From Oehlia diaphana (taxonomy: Eukaryota > Glomeromycota > Glomeromycetes > Glomerales > Glomeraceae): a stretch of DNA of 40,577 nt. Location: positions 8,596 through 49,172 of the forward strand of contig QZLH01000821.1 in NCBI GenBank assembly GCA_003833135.1. The letters run 5' to 3'. This document shows positions 1 to 11,602 of this stretch, piece after piece. Position 1 is the stretch's first letter, and each line of letters starts with the position of its first letter. The notes under the pieces are model-generated. The model did no database searches and was not told the DNA's origin. It saw nothing but the letters and a program-made list of their open reading frames with translations. The translations under genes and the position numbers were made by a program.

Positions 1-8
1 GAAGCTTG

Positions 9-3000
9 CTAATTTGCACTCCGGGTGAAAATCACACGAGGTGATATCACTCAGGTGATTTCACCGGTATCTGGCTTATCATGTGATTTTATTATATTAA
101 AATCTAAAATAGCGCGACTTTCAATCTTGTATTACCATTAATCATTAAACTATCATGCGATTTATTATATTACTAATATTTTTATTAGTCATTAAAGTAG
201 ATTAATACATTTAAACGTCGTAAAAAAAATTTTTTACACTTTTAGATATTCGGACATCTTGGAGCATAATGTCCAACTTGATTACAATTTTTACAACGCC
301 TTTCTTTCTTTTTTCCCTCTTGGCTTGCTACAACGTCTTCTTTACGATTTTTATTAGTAGTAGTATTAGTTATATCCTGAATACGCCTTACTTTCTTTTT
401 TTGAGGTTCACCACATGACTTATACCTATTAGGTTGTCGACCTTTATGTCTCACTCGTAATGGATCACCAATATGCATATTTTCCTGCTGGTTAGATAGT
501 TCCGACTTTACACTTTCAATAAAATATTCAATTTGATTGACAAATTCATCAACTTTGTCAGCCCGAATAGCCAAATCAAGTGCTTTTTTGGCATATCCCA
601 TACCAAACCCATATTTTTGTTTAGGACCTCGAGGTTGTACAATATTAGGAGTTTGCCTAAAATTTGCAAGATGTTGAAATGATAATCGCGGACCTTTCTC
701 TAATTCATTTTCTTCAATTTGGTATACCGGTTCTTTATGTTGTTGTTCGATATTATACTTGTTATAATTATACCATCGTTGAGGAATAAGAGATATATGA
801 AATTGTGCATTAATTGAATAGGACATAACCCGAAAGAAATGCCTACACACAATTCCTTTATTAATGAGCCAAAGACAGGTACATAAATGCGACCCGTCAT
901 CAAGTAAAATGATATGTTGTGGTTCAGATTTTTGTCCACGATGTCTAGTTGCTTTCCATACTTGCCGAATACTATTATGGGGTATATTTTTGATTAATGA
1001 AGAAAATAGAGATTGAGGTTGATCATAATCATCCTCTCTGGCCATTTCTTGTTGATAAGAATCATCTACCATCTATGAAAAAGGACGAAAAAAGGGAAGT
1101 ATTTTTTTTTAATAATTGTCTTTATCATTTTAAACAAGTACTAATAATTTTCTTATCAACCATTAGCAATATACTTACTTCTAAGAGCGGTAACCAATCT
1201 TCAATTAATTCCACATCATAACATAACGATTGGGCCATTTGATCGCGTTGTTTTTGAAGAATCTGTGGAGTTAAATATTCTCGCAGAATTTTATCAAGTT
1301 CTGGAAAATATTCATCCATAATTGATGGTATTCCTCTAGTAGGAATTTCATTTTTACATTCGTTTAATATTGCTTTTTTTGATTGTTGATCAAATATTTT
1401 TTGAACTTCTTCAACAACATCAGTCAAACACGAAGATCTATTTAATCTATCTTTGATTATTTTATTAGTAGACTCTACCCGTTGTGTACTTTGAATTCCC
1501 GCTGTGAAATTCTGATTGATAGCATAACAAGCCCAACTACTTTTACAAGGATATAAAGCTCGTGTAAGATATTGTTCACAAGCTGGAAATTCATCAATAA
1601 GTGTATTCCATTTTATTTCAAATGTTTTATGACATAGAGAATTACGCATTTCTAAGAATTTAGCGCGAAAAAGTTCAAATTGATCACGCAATTTTCCTTT
1701 AAGATTCTTTTTTAGATTTAAATCTATATGAAAAATACAATGGAAATGGTGTGTTTCTGGATAATTTGTCTTTATGGCTGATATTAAGGCTGGATCAGCA
1801 TCAGAATATAGGACTGTTGGTGTAAGATCACAAGAATTTTTTAATTCTTGTAAAATCCATGTGAAAGTTGCTTCTGTTTCATCTTCCAAAATTGCTGCAG
1901 CAACTATTATATTTCTAAAATTATTATCAACCACAATGATTAGCATTAATATCATATCAAATTGATTAGTTTTGGACGTCGTATCAACAATCACAATATC
2001 ATGGTATCTTTCATATGCATTAACTTGATCGGGTGACATCCAAAATAATGAGTTTAGTCTTCTTTCTCCATGATCAAAGCGTGGCTTTATGATCCATCTT
2101 GGATCATCATCTTTTTTTAAGTATAACTCAGTAAGCATTTGACATGCATCATTCTTAATAGGTTTTGCTTGTTTTTTAAACTGTTGAATAGCGTTACTTA
2201 GATCTTTCTTATTAATCACTTTATTTGGAAATAAGGCTACTAGTAAGTTATATTGAGTTGGTATGCCTAATCTTCCTTCAATCGTCCAAAACTTTATTTT
2301 CTCAAGCATTTTATCTGTCAATTTTCGGAATTTTGGGGCTATTTCGGTAATGCAAGGATTCATATCATGATTATGTACCCCAACTATACTATTAATACGA
2401 ACACCATTTCCAGATTTGGGAAAAGAAAGATTAATATGCCAAAGACATCCAATCATTTCGGAATCCCTATCCCTTCTATTTTCTTCTAAAATAACCTTTT
2501 GGATCTCATGAGTTCGGGCATGTGAACATTCATATGTTCTACGTCTTGTTATTGTACTGTCAGTTGGATCCAGTATACGTCTTTTTTTACGAAAAGAAAA
2601 TCCCTGTTGCTTTGCATATTCATTAAGGTATGATTCGGCAAGTTCCCATGTTTCAAATTCCATCCCTTGATTTAATTCTAATCTATTCTCTTCTTCCTCA
2701 TACTCGCTATCATCATATTCCCATTCTTGATGATTAAGATTTCTATCTTCATCATCTGAAACATCATACCGGCCATTTATTCTTTCATCTTCCGGAAAAT
2801 CATATCTATTTATATCCTCATTTTCTGAAACATCCATTCTTCTTACATTTCCTATTTGGGTTTCATTAAGTGTATCATGATCTTCAAGAAATAGATCAGA
2901 AGAATCATACGGAGAACCATAAAATTCAAATATCGGTAGGTCAGGAGATTCGTGATAACCGTTAAGCAAATCTGAACCACTATATGAAGAATCATAATAA

Positions 3001-3485
3001 GAGTTGAATAACATGTCGGGACTATAGGAAAAATTTGGGTCTAAAATATTTTCCATTGTAAGTGGTTTTATTAGTAGTTTTAAAGCTTCGTGGTTTCGTA
3101 TAGATTATTATAATTGATATGAATTTGCTTTAGGGAACGATGTTTTAGAAAAACAGAACAAGATACGTGCTTATAAACAGTAAAGATTAAAATTTTCTTT
3201 AGAAAACAACACGTTAGCGTGTCAGAATTTTTTCGAAAGAGATGGGCTTAAATGTGAATTACATCATTATATAAACAATGGCAATTTTGTATTACTATTA
3301 TTCGTGTAATATTTATCAGGTGTTATCACCTGCCGTAATTATTAAATTTAAATAATTAATTACCTCCCGAACTATATCAATAAAATTAATCAGGTGATTT
3401 CACCTAATTATATTAAAATTATATAAAATTATCAGGTTAAATCACCTAGGTGAAAATAATTAAAATCACCCCGAGTGTAAATTAG
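9..3485. mobile_element. MULE (Mutator-like) DNA transposon, apparently full length
   Basis: The two ends are imperfect terminal inverted repeats: the left end starts CTAATTTGCACTCCGGGTGA, and the reverse complement of the right end (3461-3485) starts CTAATTTACACTCGGGGTGA. Between them lies one spliced transposase gene. Both ends are studded with short AGGTGA/TCACCT motifs, often paired as small palindromes, which could be subterminal transposase-binding sites. No target-site duplication is visible: bases 1-8 and 3486-3494 do not match. An exact copy of the right end recurs at 6533-6645. Confidence 0.85.
242..3056 (-). CDS. MULE transposase with FAR1-like DNA-binding, MULE, SWIM and zinc-knuckle domains
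   Basis: Two exons, 3056-1179 and 1072-242, joined by a 106-bp phase-0 intron (donor GTAAGT, acceptor CATAG) give 902 residues. Seen in order: an acidic Asp/Glu/Tyr-rich N-terminus; a FAR1/WRKY-GCM1-type zinc-binding region with C..C..H.H residues (about 130-240); the MULE catalytic core with D358 (VDTT), D419 (SDAD), the C-x3-H signature of HCIFH, and E528 (RVEST), which fits the DDE triad; a SWIM zinc finger (C-L-C-x-n-C-R-H) in exon 2; and a terminal CCHC knuckle starting CKNC and ending PRCP. The gene fills its transposon and has no stop or frameshift after splicing, so it could encode an active enzyme for cut-and-paste transposition in the nucleus. Family assignment is firm; activity is inferred. 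Exon 2 could be mistaken for a separate gene if the intron is missed. Confidence 0.88.
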
Positions 3486-3494
3486 TTATATTCT
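3382..3494. repeat. 113-bp direct repeat, copy 1 (MULE right end)
   Basis: Identical by eye to 6533-6645. It spans the last 104 bp of the MULE plus 9 bp of flank (TTATATTCT). The downstream sequence differs immediately after. Confidence 0.9.
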
Positions 3495-4350
3495 TAATAA
3501 AAATATTGCAAAAATATTTTTTTCAAAGTATTATATTAAAAAAATGTTTTGCAACATTTTTTTTTAATGTTTTAATTAAAAAACATTGCAAAAATATTTT
3601 TTCTTAATAATATATTTAAAAAAAAATATTTTGCACCATTTTTTTCAATGCTTTAAAAATATGAGCTTAGCTTAACTCAAACCAAATCTTTTATTTTATG
3701 ACTTCTTTACTAACTATCTTTTCTTTACTTTATACTGCTCTTTAACTTAATATATTTTAATTTTCTATTACAAATTTTACTTTTTGATTTCATAAGTTTT
3801 TATTATCATTTTATTCTTTAATTTTTACATGGGTTTCATTCTTTATTCTTATATCATGAATTGTTGTATTAAAACAAGATCTATAGTAAATACAGTAAAC
3901 TCTTTTTCGTAATGAAAAGAGATTTTTACCATAATTACTAGTTCTATTAAGAATAAATAAAGTATAAATTTAATAATTATTAAACTTTAATTAAATGTTT
4001 TAAATTATTATAGTATAAAAAAATTTGTGAATAAAAGTAATGCAAATTTTTAACAAAAATAAATTAAAATTAACCAATTAAAATTGATAAATGTAAAATT
4101 ATAAAATTTTTAGGGAGTAGATTATTTAACTTAAGGGCAAATTAGCAAAACTTTAAAATTAAATATTTTTATTGATTAAATTAGTATTATAAATGTAATT
4201 AAATATTATTGGTTAAAAAAAATTTTACTTAAAAATGAGAAAGTATTATATATTATGGGCTATAATACTTTAGGTATCTTGCAAAAATCAGGAGTTTGAT
4301 TCTATACTCCTAGGTACTAATCAAAATTTAAAAATTCTGTTTTTTGTGAA
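3495..4350. other. AT-rich gene-free stretch
   Basis: No coding region is supported. At 3500-3650 near-palindromic blocks of A/T runs alternate with ATTGCAAAA and TTTTGCAA words. Around 4256-4318 a tract ending in GGAGTTTGATTC resembles the B box of a tRNA-derived repeat, but no cloverleaf can be drawn. Confidence 0.6.
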
Positions 4351-4828
4351 TATCTTATGATCTACTAGTTCAATTTGAGTGATTATTTTTTTATTTTAAA
4401 GAACTCAATATGAGCTATCAAACAAAAAAAGATTTTACTAAAAATAGCTAATTTTTTGAAATATTTTTATAGACCTAGATACAATGGTTTTCAAAACAAT
4501 TGTGCAATTATTTTGTAAAATTTTAAAATATATTAAAATATTTTTAAGGTATTTTTGAAATTAAAATATCAAAATAATATCAAAGTTAATTAAATTATAA
4601 TAATAAATAATAATAAATATATTAAAAAATTATTGTGATATTATTTTAAGATATTTTTATAGACCTAGATACAATACAATTACAAAATAATAATAAAAGT
4701 ATAATAAAAATATTTTAATATATTAAATATATTTTAGTAGTATTTTAAAATTATTACAAAATTATTTCAAAAAAATTGGCTATTTTTAGTAAAGGATAGC
4801 TCAAATCTAATTACTAGATCATAAGATA
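4351..4828. mobile_element. AT-rich miniature inverted-repeat element, copy 1 (nested inverted arms)
   Basis: The inner element (4434-4793, 360 bp) begins TTTACTAAAAATAGCTAATT and ends in the matching complement, AATTGGCTATTTTTAGTAAA. Outside it a second pair of arms (TATCTTATGATCTA at 4351 and its complement TAGATCATAAGATA ending at 4828) suggests that one element sits inside another or that the arms are longer than the inner core. The word ATAGACCTAGATACAAT occurs twice inside (near 4470 and 4662). It has no coding capacity. No clear target duplication was found. Confidence 0.7.
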
Positions 4829-4967
4829 AATGTAAAATACCCCTTGAGTATTATATAATTCTATGAAATTTTTTATATAGGAAGAGTACTATGGTTCACA
4901 ATCTATGACAAGACTTCTTATAAAAATATATTACTGTCTGCATTAAATAATATTTTATAAATATTAC

Positions 4968-5260
4968 TTTACTAAAAATAGCCAATTTTTGAAATGATTT
5001 GTAATAAATTTAAGTTTTTATTATACTTTTGTTAATTGTATTGTATTTAAGTTTATAAAAATATTTCAAAATAATATTACAGTAATTTTTTAATACTTTT
5101 ATTATTATTTTATTATTATAATATAATTAACTTTGATATTATTTTGATATTTTAATTTCAAAAATACCTTAAATATATTTTGATATAATTTCACACTTGT
5201 TTTGAAAGTCATTGTATCTAGGTTTATAAAAATATTTCAAAAAAATTGGCAATTTTTATT
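4968..5260. mobile_element. Miniature inverted-repeat element, copy 2 in opposite orientation
   Basis: Read on the minus strand, this segment follows the inner element at 4434-4793 almost throughout: shared words include CAAAATAATATCAAAGTTAA, TTTAAGGTATTTTTGAAATT and CCTAGATACAATG. It is about 65 bp shorter. Its ends are TTTACTAAAAATAGCC and GGCAATTTTTATT. The two copies are separated by 174 bp from the inner boundary and face each other, so transcribed RNA could fold into a long hairpin. Confidence 0.7.
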
Positions 5261-6420
5261 TCATTTTTAAAAATTATTGCTATTATCAAATAGAAGTTAT
5301 TTTGTAATATTACTTCTAAATTAAAAAAATCTTCAAAATTTTCTTCCAATTTTTTTTTCCAATTTTTCTGCCAGTACTAATTCTTTCTTTTATAATTATA
5401 ATAAAATTATCCTTTAATATTAAAATTTAAAGGTTAGTTTTAAAACTTTGTAGACCAAAAAAGATCTTGAATGGATAAGACTTCAGATTTCTATTTAGTT
5501 AGATAGTTTAAAAACATAAGCTACTTTATTTTTTTAGATTTAAACTTTAGAACCTGTTTTTCTGAATAGTTAATCTAAAACTTACTTTTTAAGATTTAAG
5601 TTAGGATATATAAAGATTCTTAAATATAGATTTTAAATTAGTATTTTATTTAAAAATTATTTTTCTTTTTACTTATATTGTTTTCTTTATATAACTAATT
5701 TAAGTTTTATTCTATTTTAAAATTAGTTTAATATTATAAATAAAAATTTAGTACTGTTTTAAGATATTAATTTATAATTATAAAATTCTAAATATATTAT
5801 TTTTTTTAGATATTTTGTAGTATAAATTTAAATAGTTCTAAGAAGAATAAGATGACCAAAAAAATCAAGAAAATTGATAAGACCTTAGATGGTATTGATA
5901 AGCTTATAATATTAGCAAAAATAAGGTCAATGCAAAACTCAAACATCTTTTATATAACTTACATTAGAGTTTACATAGAGTTTATATATTAATTCTGGTT
6001 AAAATTGCATATTTCAGAAGTATTTTCAAATTTTCTTATTGTATATACCTTTACTTTTAAGAATTAGATTTTAACAAATTTAAACTTATTGGATTCATCT
6101 TGATAAAATGAATCCAATGATAGTAAAATCGCATTTTTAGTATTAATAGTATTAACTGAATTATTGTTAAAAATGCATTTTATTATTTGTTACTTTTAAG
6201 TTATATAAGAAATGTTCAGGATTCTGTTAATGTTAAGAAAGTTAGAAGGATCTTAATTTATTTTAAAAAATACTTTTGATAATTTTAATTTTAGAAGTGT
6301 AATTATAGTAGGATGGTTTTGTTACTGACTGTTTTTTTAATTTTATATTACTGATTTTATTTTCTTTTTATATGTGAAGTTTTTTTTATTTTTTTAATAG
6401 TTTTTGTTTTTCCTAAAGAT
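5261..6420. other. AT-rich gene-free stretch
   Basis: No open frame or RNA gene is supported. A perfect 10-bp stem with a 9-nt loop lies at 6089-6117 (TTGGATTCAT / ATGAATCCAA), followed by GCATTTTTAG and TTAAAAATGC in inverted orientation (about 6132-6177). This could be a decayed miniature element. Confidence 0.5.
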
Positions 6421-6532
6421 GTTAGCCGTAATTGATTTGCCGATGCCGTAATATTACGGCATACAGCATTACAGTTATGACACTTTTCGTAATACTGTAA
6501 TTAGTCCGTAATGCTGTAATTATGCCGTAATN
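6421..6532. repeat. CCGTAAT-rich repeat cluster ending at an assembly gap (single N)
   Basis: The heptamer CCGTAAT or its complement occurs repeatedly, including a GCCGTAATATTACGGC palindrome. The tract runs into the ambiguous base at 6532, probably a scaffold join. Confidence 0.6.
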
Positions 6533-6645
6533 AAAATTAATCAGGTGATTTCACCTAATTATATTAAAATTATATAAAATTATCAGGTTAAATCACCTAG
6601 GTGAAAATAATTAAAATCACCCCGAGTGTAAATTAGTTATATTCT
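6533..6645. repeat. 113-bp direct repeat, copy 2 (MULE right end after the N)
   Basis: Identical to 3382-3494. It begins with the first base after the N and includes the same right terminal inverted repeat and the same 9 flanking bases. It probably marks the right end of a second MULE copy whose body is hidden in the gap, or a duplicated contig end. Confidence 0.8.
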
Positions 6646-7701
6646 AATTATTTATATTTAATTTATTATTTTTATTAATTATTATTTCATTTATAATCTA
6701 CATATTTTTAATTATAAATTATAAAAATTGACAGTTTAATTTATATAAATTTTTTGCTTTTGCATTGATAATACTAATCTACAAATAATTTGAATTAACT
6801 GAAATTATATTTTATTAAGTAAATTTAAACCTAAATTATTTTAAAATATTATTATAACTCATATTTTGAGTTTTAGGTCTATTTTGTAAAAGTAAAAAGT
6901 GCTTAAATTCATGCAGATCAATTATGGGTTATATATGTGATATCCAGAATTCTTATTTTATATTATAATTTATTTATTTATTGAATTATTATTTTAATTC
7001 TTACCAATTATAGTTATTATTGGATAGCTTTAAAAGGTGTAATTATAAATTATAATATGGTTGGTGCCCTCTATAATTACTTCAAATATAGTTATATTTT
7101 CTCTTATAAACATATTTAAATTGGACTAAATTACTAATTACTAATAAACTTATTAATAGTTACACTATATAGTATTTTTATAATCCCAGCAATTTTTTTT
7201 AGTTCTAAAGAATATAACTATATAGTAGATTGACTGTATATATATAAATATTTATAATATTTTAGAAATTAGTTTACTATATTTTAATATAATAAAATGT
7301 TTTTTTAATTAAAAATTTTAAGATTTTTTAACCCAAAATCTTTTTTATTAAATAAATTTTTCATAAATAATTATTAATATAAAATAAACATTTTGCATCA
7401 GATTAAAATATATAGAATTTGGTTTGAATATATAAGTTAATTCAACTAGGTCTTTTTTATTATAAAGAAAAATCAATAAATTAATTATATTAAGGTTTAA
7501 TTATAGTTTTAAATAGAATTATATAAGTATTTTTAATAAAATAAAATTGGCATTTTTTTATTTTTAATTTATTTTTATATTATTATTATCTTCACTTTCA
7601 ATAAATTAAAAAAAAAACCTGATTCATTCAAATTATAAGTTTATGTAATGGGTAAATGCCATTCCAAACTTTTAAATAAAAATTCAACCTTTAATTTACC
7701 T
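6646..7701. other. AT-rich gene-free stretch
   Basis: Long A/T runs, no supported gene, RNA or clear repeat. Confidence 0.5.
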
Positions 7702-7710
7702 TTACAAAAA

Positions 7711-7825
7711 GAGTATTGCTAAATATCATCACTAGTGATTGTAATTAGAGTAAATTTTGGAAAATGCCATGAAACTCTGCCCATTAATATTTGTAATACT
7801 GGTGCGATGAGATTTAGCAATTCCC
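7711..7825. mobile_element. 115-bp miniature inverted-repeat element
   Basis: The ends GAGTATTGCTAAATATCATC and the complement of the right end, GGGAATTGCTAAATCTCATC, match in most positions. The flanks TTACAAAAA (7702-7710) and TTATAAAAA (7826-7834) look like a 9-bp target duplication with one C/T difference. It has no coding capacity. The 9-bp duplication would fit a MULE-mobilised element (inference). Confidence 0.65.
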
Positions 7826-7834
7826 TTATAAAAA

Positions 7835-9185
7835 CTCAAATTTGATTAAATTCAAACTAATAATTTATCAGAAAGTTTGTAGCTTAAAAAGAACTTGATG
7901 TTAGTGAGGTTGATGTTTTTCAGTTTATCATAGTACATAACAATCATGTGCAATAATAAATTTATTTATATTATTTATATATTGTTATAGTAATTACAGC
8001 ATTAGTTATAATTATAATTCTAGAACATACAGTATATATGATAATTATTTTTTAATATTCTGATAATCCAAAACAAATCATGTTTATACCTAATTGGAAT
8101 GACATTATATATTTTTATCAAAATATTTCGATATGTTGAATTTTCGCAAAAAATTTTTTTTTTTTTTATCAATTTTATTACCTGTATAAAAAAATATATA
8201 TCATACTTGAGGATAATATCGGTTCAAACTCTTTTATATCCATATCGCATCTTAATGAAAATTCAACATATCAAGAAGTTTCAAATTCTTGTATTTCAAA
8301 GACTTCTTTTCGCCATTCTTAAAACCTAAATCTTCTAATACCATATTCTCCATAATTTTTTTTTTGAATGACTCCAAATATTTTTAAGGTCCACGGATAA
8401 AGGAAAAAGAGTAACGTTTCATCAGTTTACCAGAAATACCAAAAAATAAAAAACCATTAAAAAAATTATAACGACACAACAAAGCCAAGTAGAAAGAGTC
8501 AACCGAATGAAGTAGGGAATAAAAAAAACAAATAAAATTGAACCGAAATTGAATAAAAAATAAAGCCAATAAAAAATTAAGTCGTAAAAATAAGCACAAG
8601 AGACAAACCGACCTCGTGTCTCTCTATGAATGATTCATTTTTTCGCTTTTTAAACAAAAAAAAAGAATCCATTAAATCGAAACTCATCGACTTGCCTATT
8701 AGTTGCTTATCGTCATCGACTCAACTCAAAAAAAAAAAAAAAAAAAAAAAATTTCAAATTCTACAATTTCGATCGGAAATCATTTCTGAAAAATATAATT
8801 GTTGATATCGTATACAAATGATAAATCTTCTAATCCAGAATCGATTCATACTCTTCTACATTTAAGGTTGTGCTGGATGAAGTTTTCTGCTAAATCTCAA
8901 AAAAAAATAAGTATATATATATAATAATATGTTTATCGCTCATGGGAGATGTGATTTTTTGTAATCTGCAAATTTGCTGTCTAATAATCTTCTAATTCTG
9001 AAAATCCTCTCAAACAAATTCATCCAATTCCATAAATTCCACAATATACAAATTAATTCCAAATATAAATCTTCATAAAAAATAAAAAAAATTATTGTTC
9101 CATAACTTTTTTTTTAAAAAAAATTCCAATAATTTGATATTCTGCATCTAAAATCCCAACTAGATCCCCATAAGCCTATTACAGT
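7835..9185. other. Gene-free stretch downstream of the splicing-factor gene
   Basis: The open frames here are short and unlike any known protein. A run of 24 A residues lies at 8728-8751. The right edge probably contains the 3' untranslated region of the gene starting at 10403. Confidence 0.5.
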
Positions 9186-10403
9186 TTATCGACGATAAGA
9201 AGGACTGGGAGAACGGCCACCTGTTCTATAGTTTGGGCTAAAAGCACGCAATCCAAGAGGTGAAGCGCCACGTCCATCTAAATATAAAAATTATTAGAAT
9301 GATTAACTCCCTATCTCTTAAGATAAAACAATTCTGTTGGAGAAAAATAATTTTATAATATACATACAAGGATCTGCAGAACGACTGTTAAGAATTATAT
9401 TTAATTGACAATATTATAAAAAAGATAATAGAAATAATATTTAATACATTAAGAATTATTTTAGAAATAATAAGTTTTCAATTCTTTAAAGCATACCCAT
9501 AATCATTAATAGTACCATATTTTTCTCTACGATGTTGATCTTTTTTACCAAGACCAATATCCCTATAAATAAATTATTATAACATATAAATAAATGTATA
9601 AAAATTATTTACGGATAAAGAATGAATAATAATTAATACCAATCCAGTTTTAATCGACGACCTTCAACATTAGTACCATTGTATTTGTCAAATGCATCTT
9701 CAGCATCTCTTCTGTCTTCGAATTCAACAAAGGCAAACCTTTTAGAATATTAAAATGACCAAATTAAAATTATAGCGTTCATAGAGGGAGTATAGACATG
9801 AATATTATTATATTTAATATTTTACCCTTTATTTCTTCCAGTGTAATGGTCAATCTGAACCGTTACTTTTCGTAAACGACCATACCGCTCAAACATCTCA
9901 GCTACGTCTTGTTCACGAAAAGCATATGGAAGATTACCCACATAAAGTGTGGTCGAGTCACGTCTTTCTTTGTCTGAACCACTATCGATATTGTAACAAA
10001 TTACTTTAATATTGACTCAAAGTATAAAATATATATGCATATATACATACCGATCAATTGGTTTGTTCCTTCTTGGAGGTCCTCTTCTTTCGGAAGCGTA
10101 CGAAGGATAATCACGATAACCCCTTTCTTCTCTATAACCACCACCTCTACCACCGTATCCACGATCGTATCTGTCTTCTCTGGTATAACGATCTTCCCTA
10201 TATCTGTCTTCTCTTCCATTACGATAACCTCTAGTAGGAGAAGGGCTTCTTCTTCTAGGAGAATAAGAACGTCTGTAACCGGCACGGGGCGACAAAGAAC
10301 GATCTTTTCGAGAGCTATAAGGATGATTGTTGCTACTAGATGAAATTTCTTGAGGTGGAGGAGGAACAGAATCTGAACGAGGATTTCCGTTTTGTTGTTC
10401 CAT
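9186..10403 (-). CDS. RS-RRM-RS (Tra2-like architecture) splicing factor
   Basis: Six exons: 10403-10051, 9981-9826, 9738-9640, 9562-9497, 9384-9368 (17 nt) and 9277-9186, all with GT-AG borders, giving 260 residues. The N-terminal third is rich in Ser, Arg, Tyr and Gly with SP/RS repeats (for example RRSYSPRRRSPSP). The middle is a single RRM with RNP2 LYVGNL (130-135) and RNP1 KGFAFVEF (169-176). The C-terminus ends RSPSPSYRR. This order matches SR-type pre-mRNA splicing regulators such as Tra2, which act in the nucleus and are phosphorylated on RS repeats. An upstream in-frame ATG (10415, four codons earlier) is possible; I chose 10403. The first four introns are phase 2 and exons 2-4 are multiples of three, so each could be skipped without losing frame. 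The exact orthologue is uncertain. Confidence 0.88.
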
Positions 10404-11602
10404 TCTATAAAACAAATCTCTTAGGTATTATACAAGAACTTGAAAAATACAACTGCAACTTATTTTTTTTAAATTTTCTGCAGAAAAAGGCACCGATAAT
10501 TAGTGCAAACTTGGAAAGGTTATAATGAAGTAAATTCTAAATGACATTCTTTATATCCGACTTATTGACAAATATAGCGTTGACGTGTCCAAATTTGGCT
10601 AATCAGTTTATTATTGGCTGACCGTGAAAAATTGACTTTGTATTCTTGTATTCCTTGTATTCCGTATCATCGGACTTTATTAAAAAAAAAATCCGACAAA
10701 CGTTTAGATTATCGGATAACATGCTATATATATGTATTATTGTTAATACTATTATTACCATAACATTATTACTATTACTATCACTTACTTGTTAATTTTT
10801 AATGTAGGTAAAAGAAGTCTTTAAATGCAGGCTAAATAATTACCAATGAATAATTTAGCAAAAATAACTTTTTTTCCTTTATTAATTATCGTTTAATTAA
10901 TATTAAAATTAAAATATTTTTCAATTTAAAACTTATAAAATTTATTCCATTCAGTTTGTCTTATTGAAATGAATAAACTAAATTTACTTTTTATCACCAT
11001 TAGATTACAATGAAGTTTAAAAACAATTCAAAATTAAGCAAAAAAAGGTATAATAAAATAAAATTTGAAAATTATAATAATACTTATTGTATAAAATTAA
11101 GCAAAACTGTAATATAGTTATATATAAGTATAGAGCTAGTGTTTAAAATAATTAGTAGTTAATTAATAGTAACTAAATAAATTAGATTAAAAATAGTATT
11201 ATTGTAATAATAACATATAAAAAACACTTTATTTAAATAACAAAAGAACTTCAAGAAAATGAAAAAAAATAAAATTTTATTTAATAAAACAATAAAAAAA
11301 TCGCATCAAATCTTTAGGTTAATAACAGCGTTCAAATTCCACAATTGATTATCTAACGTAGTACACACTAGTGGTAACTTATTCTTGAAAATATACGTCA
11401 ATTTTTTTGAAAATTTCTGAAGTGTTTATACTTTTTTGCATACGCCTAAGCATTTTGGTAGTAGTTTTAGCAAAATCGGGTTTAGTAAAAAACAAATTTA
11501 GACGCCCGTCACCTTACCTATTTTAGTGATCTTATACCGGCTTTTTTACTTTGACTGGTACTTATGTCCATTGCATTGTCTTCCAAAACTTGATAAATAA
11601 AA
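10404..11602. promoter_or_regulatory. Divergent intergenic region between the splicing factor and TPS2
   Basis: 1.2 kb between two divergently transcribed start codons must hold both promoters. Two ATTGGCTG/TTGGCTAATC (CCAAT-like) words lie at about 10593-10621, nearer the splicing factor. The rest is A/T runs, with no gene seen. Confidence 0.4.

Noticed and set aside
4250..4320. tRNA or tRNA-derived SINE suggested by GGAGTTTGATTC followed by TACTCC
   Set aside because: A T-arm-like pairing exists but there is no matching acceptor stem, D arm or anticodon arm.
8099..8599. Open frames of 76 and 71 codons on both strands
   Set aside because: Composition is dominated by Phe, Ile, Leu and Lys from A/T runs, and no motif or splice context supports them.
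10001..10343. Long frames in the other two phases of the splicing-factor first exon
   Set aside because: They are shadows of the Arg/Ser/Tyr/Gly repeat; only the RS frame joins correctly to the RRM exons.
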